Both the position numbers and the translations under genes were made by a program. From NCBI GenBank assembly GCA_902525585.1, contig CABZHQ010000005.1, positions 1 to 59,670 on the forward strand: a DNA stretch of 59,670 nucleotides, written 5' to 3'. The notes beneath the pieces were generated by a model. It was not told the origin of the DNA, did not search any database, and was given only the letters and a program-made list of their open reading frames with translations. The stretch is from an uncultured Prochlorococcus sp. Lineage in GTDB: Bacteria; Cyanobacteriota; Cyanobacteriia; PCC-6307; Cyanobiaceae. This document shows positions 57,597-59,670 of the stretch, one piece after another (the first letter of the stretch is position 1; each line of letters starts with the position of its first letter).

Positions 57597-57984
57597 AGAA
57601 AATATAATTTAAATTATTTTTCCAACTTAAGCACAGATGGAGTTTAACCTATTCAGTAATTCTTATTTTATCTCCTCATAAAGGATTTATTATCAATTTG
57701 TGGAAATTGAGTAGATTATTAATGAGACAATCCGCACTAAATAAGTTTGAAATCAACATTTCTAATTTTATATAAGCTTTGAATCCCTGTGCTGCTTTAC
57801 TCAATCTGTTAGTGCATTTAATTTGAAGTATTCCCAGAAATTTAATTTCAGAAAAAATGTTCAAGAGTTTGTATTTGAATTCATAGAATAATATTTGATT
57901 ATTACGAAATTTTTATCCTTATATTGCTATAAATTTTTATTTTTTTTAGCATTTATCAATTTTTTTCTTTCAAGCTGCATTAGA
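57597..57984. other. Gene-poor spacer after DUF1919
   Basis: These 388 bases show no convincing gene. A 62-codon minus frame (57676-57864) lacks a ribosome site and any family resemblance. The right end is very A/T-rich with long T runs (57945-57970). Confidence 0.5.
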
Positions 57985-58152
57985 TTAGTAATCGTTATCT
58001 GCTACACACATTCCCAAACACCTAATGCCATTAGAGGCTGTTCTTTTGCAATGCTGGCATAAAATAACTTCTTTATTAGAAGAAAGATTAATCTTTGAAT
58101 TTATTTGAAGTTCTAAACTTATCAAATTTTGATTTGAATCAGATAGAGCCAT
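57985..58152 (-). CDS. Small four-cysteine protein, putative zinc ribbon
   Basis: A 55-residue protein starting MALSDSNQNLISLELQI at the ATG 58152; the frame is open 15 codons further up, but that would lie deep inside the upstream gene. The C-terminal half holds CQHCKRTASNGIRCLGMC, a C-x2-C-x8-C-x3-C pattern that could bind zinc or iron. Its start overlaps the end of the upstream gene by 14 bases, so translation is likely coupled. I do not recognise a named family. Confidence 0.6.
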   Translation of the reverse strand: MALSDSNQNLISLELQINSKINLSSNKEVILCQHCKRTASNGIRCLGMCVADNDY

Positions 58153-58783
58153 TATTGGTGTCTGAATTTGAATCGATACTAACAACAAGTGAAGCATTAG
58201 CGTTGGAAGAAGGTATATCCATAATTTTTACAGTTTCTTTGGGCTCATCAATAACTTGATTTTCTTCAGCACCCTCATCAACTGCACAAGCTTCAAGAGC
58301 CTCTCGAAGAAGTGAATCAAAAGTTGCTCCAGGCAATCTATGTCTAGCAACCTCAAGAAAAGTTCTCGGTAACGATTCAGATGCAGCATCTCGTAAAGCA
58401 GGATTATTCTTTCTATGTTCTTGTTCTTCTTCTATTGATTTAATAAACCTCAGTGTGACGTCTCTTTTAGTAGTAGCTTTTATCAGCGTATCGTTTTCGG
58501 GATTACTAACATTAGGTTCATTTTCAAGATCACTAAGTCTTTTTTCCAAACTATTCAAAACTTCATTAGCTTCTTTACTAATATGCGCTAATTGACCATC
58601 AGACAAATTAGGTAAATCAGCAACAAAAACTTTCCCATGATCCCTTAGTGTCAAGAAAGTTGGCCTTGGGCCTTGAGCCTGTCTACCATTTGATTCAGTA
58701 TTATTACCTAATGGTCTTTTTGGAGGTGTAGGGCCAGCTGAACTACGTCTACGTGTAATTCTTTGATTATTTGCAAAGGGCAT
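58139..58783 (-). CDS. Conserved-type hypothetical protein
   Basis: This 214-residue protein has a basic, Pro-rich disordered start (MPFANNQRITRRRSSAGPTP). A helical region follows (NLSDGQLAHISKEANEVLNS; LRFIKSIEEEQEHRKNNPAL), then SLPRTFLEVARHRLPGATFD and an acidic tail. No known domain is recognised. It has no signal peptide or membrane helix. It shares a transcript with the small cysteine protein and lies 132 bases downstream of the purM stop. Confidence 0.65.
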   Translation of the reverse strand: MPFANNQRITRRRSSAGPTPPKRPLGNNTESNGRQAQGPRPTFLTLRDHGKVFVADLPNLSDGQLAHISKEANEVLNSLEKRLSDLENEPNVSNPENDTLIKATTKRDVTLRFIKSIEEEQEHRKNNPALRDAASESLPRTFLEVARHRLPGATFDSLLREALEACAVDEGAEENQVIDEPKETVKIMDIPSSNANASLVVSIDSNSDTNNGSI

Positions 58784-58915
58784 TGAATAAAGGTTAAATC
58801 TTAATACTTAAACTTCCGATATAATTCGGCGGTAATTTTATTATATTACATCTAACTTTTTCATTTGGGTATAAAAAATAATTTTTTAAAACTCGTTTTA
58901 AAAAGATAAAAAAAT

Positions 58916-59670
58916 TTAAGTTAAAATTTCTGGCAAAAATTTACTAATTGTTGAATTATTTTTTCGAGCTATCTTTCCAATTTCCCAACTATCTATATCA
59001 TAATCTTTACAGATACTTAATATAGCGTCCTTAAATTTTTTATCAATAACTATACAAAATCCAACTCCAAGATTGAAAGTATTCCAAAAATCTTTTTCAG
59101 GAATAGATCCTTTGTCTTTAAGGAATTTAAATAAATTAGGTATTTCCCAAGAACCAGTATTGATATAAGGAATAAAATCAGAAGGAATACATCTTGGTAA
59201 ATTTTCTGGAATTCCTCCTCCAGTTATATGAGACATTGCTTTAATTTCTATATTTTCAGATAACATTTGGTTAATCACATTATTGTAAATTTTTGTAGGT
59301 TTCAATAACTCATCATAAAAACTTAAGTGAAAAACTTTTTCAAATTCCTTTTCTATTTGATTATTGTTTTGGATAATTTTTCTTACTAAACTAAAGCCAT
59401 TACTATGAACTCCATTACTTTTTAAAGCAATTATTAAGTCATTTTCAGAGACTTTTTTACCATTAATAAGCTTATCCTCATCGACTATTCCAACACAAAA
59501 TCCTGCAAGATCATACTTATTTTTTGAATAAAATCCTGGCATTTCAGCAGTTTCTCCGCCAAGTAATGAACAGTTATTTTCTCCGCAGCCATGTGAAATT
59601 CCTTGAACAACCCTCAATAATTGTTTCTTATCAAGCTTACCAGTAGCAATATAATCCAGAAAAAATAACG
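58916..59670 (-). CDS. purM: Phosphoribosylformylglycinamidine cyclo-ligase, 3' part (partial)
   Basis: The C-terminal about 250 residues of PurM (AIR synthetase) are present; the gene continues beyond the right edge. The visible start reads LFFLDYIATGKLDKKQLL, followed by GCGENNCSLLGGETAEMPGF, ALKSNGVHSNGFSLVRKII and the glycine-rich HITGGGIPENLPRCIPSD. The enzyme makes aminoimidazole ribotide in purine synthesis. The internal ATG at 59617 is not the start. Confidence 0.96.
   Translation of the reverse strand, partial: LFFLDYIATGKLDKKQLLRVVQGISHGCGENNCSLLGGETAEMPGFYSKNKYDLAGFCVGIVDEDKLINGKKVSENDLIIALKSNGVHSNGFSLVRKIIQNNNQIEKEFEKVFHLSFYDELLKPTKIYNNVINQMLSENIEIKAMSHITGGGIPENLPRCIPSDFIPYINTGSWEIPNLFKFLKDKGSIPEKDFWNTFNLGVGFCIVIDKKFKDAILSICKDYDIDSWEIGKIARKNNSTISKFLPEILT

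Noticed and set aside
57676..57864. 62-codon minus-strand frame in the spacer after DUF1919
   Set aside because: No ribosome site and no recognisable motif; isolated in AT-rich DNA where such frames arise by chance.
1..59670. CRISPR arrays, insertion sequences, integrases and rRNA genes
   Set aside because: Looked for regularly spaced repeats, transposase or recombinase motifs and rRNA landmarks; none were seen.

Overview
The window looks like the chromosome of a high-light-adapted Prochlorococcus or a very close relative. The DNA is strongly AT-rich. It carries psaA, psaB and psaD, cyanobacterium-type ndhN and ldpA, a cyanobacterial CbiG-CobJ fusion, a cyanobacterial-type GshA, and a ribosomal superoperon with the cyanobacterial gene content and order. 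Genes are packed tightly on both strands. No insertion sequence, rRNA operon, CRISPR array or complete prophage was seen.

Layout. 1-2674: 5' end of psaB and all of psaA (minus). 3009-5690: a cobalamin fusion gene and a HAD phosphatase-like gene (plus). 5938-8353: an accessory three-gene cassette resembling sxtI-sxtJ-sxtK of saxitoxin clusters, ending near tRNA-Ser(GCT). 8882-10660: alanine racemase and an HNH nuclease. 10671-26796: one long minus-strand run of ribosomal and associated genes, from rplC through secY, adk, rpoA, truA and rpmE to prfA. 27077-30734: ndhN, ldpA, tRNA-Gln, a HAD protein and recA behind a LexA box. 30737-41430: mixed-strand housekeeping genes (DinG-like remnant, tyrA, crtD, fructosamine kinase, CURT1-like, moeB, tandem CobO, larE, speD, recF, tRNA-Arg). 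41442-51854: a minus-strand run with ppc, gshA, trpE, psaD, a histidine kinase, rodA and mrp. 52013-56066: hemF, a cytochrome b6 assembly factor, RNase D, a lipid-A-disaccharide-synthase-like gene and tRNA-Cys. 56137-57984: a sparse accessory patch with one DUF1919 gene. 57985-59670: two unknown proteins and the 3' part of purM.

How the genes fit together. Most of the window is core machinery: photosystem I, translation, secretion, B12 synthesis and salvage (CbiG-CobJ, tandem CobO), recombination and SOS (recA, recF, LexA box), aromatic amino acids (tyrA, trpE), heme (hemF) and anaplerotic carbon fixation (ppc). Two patches look accessory, and both lie just beyond the 3' end of a tRNA gene (tRNA-Ser and tRNA-Cys). 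The first is the most unusual item. It is a carbamoyltransferase / small membrane protein / 53-residue membrane protein module whose base composition jumps from about 30% to about 44% GC inside the carbamoyltransferase gene.

Other items worth attention: recF has no canonical start codon where the family start should be (an ATT codon occupies it). The lipid-A-synthase-like gene has no start codon outside the antisense of tRNA-Cys. There is an 11-base G run before rpoA. The DinG-like and histidine kinase proteins appear to have lost catalytic motifs. Ribosomal proteins L36 and L31 lack their zinc-binding cysteines. All family assignments come from reading the sequence, not from database searches.
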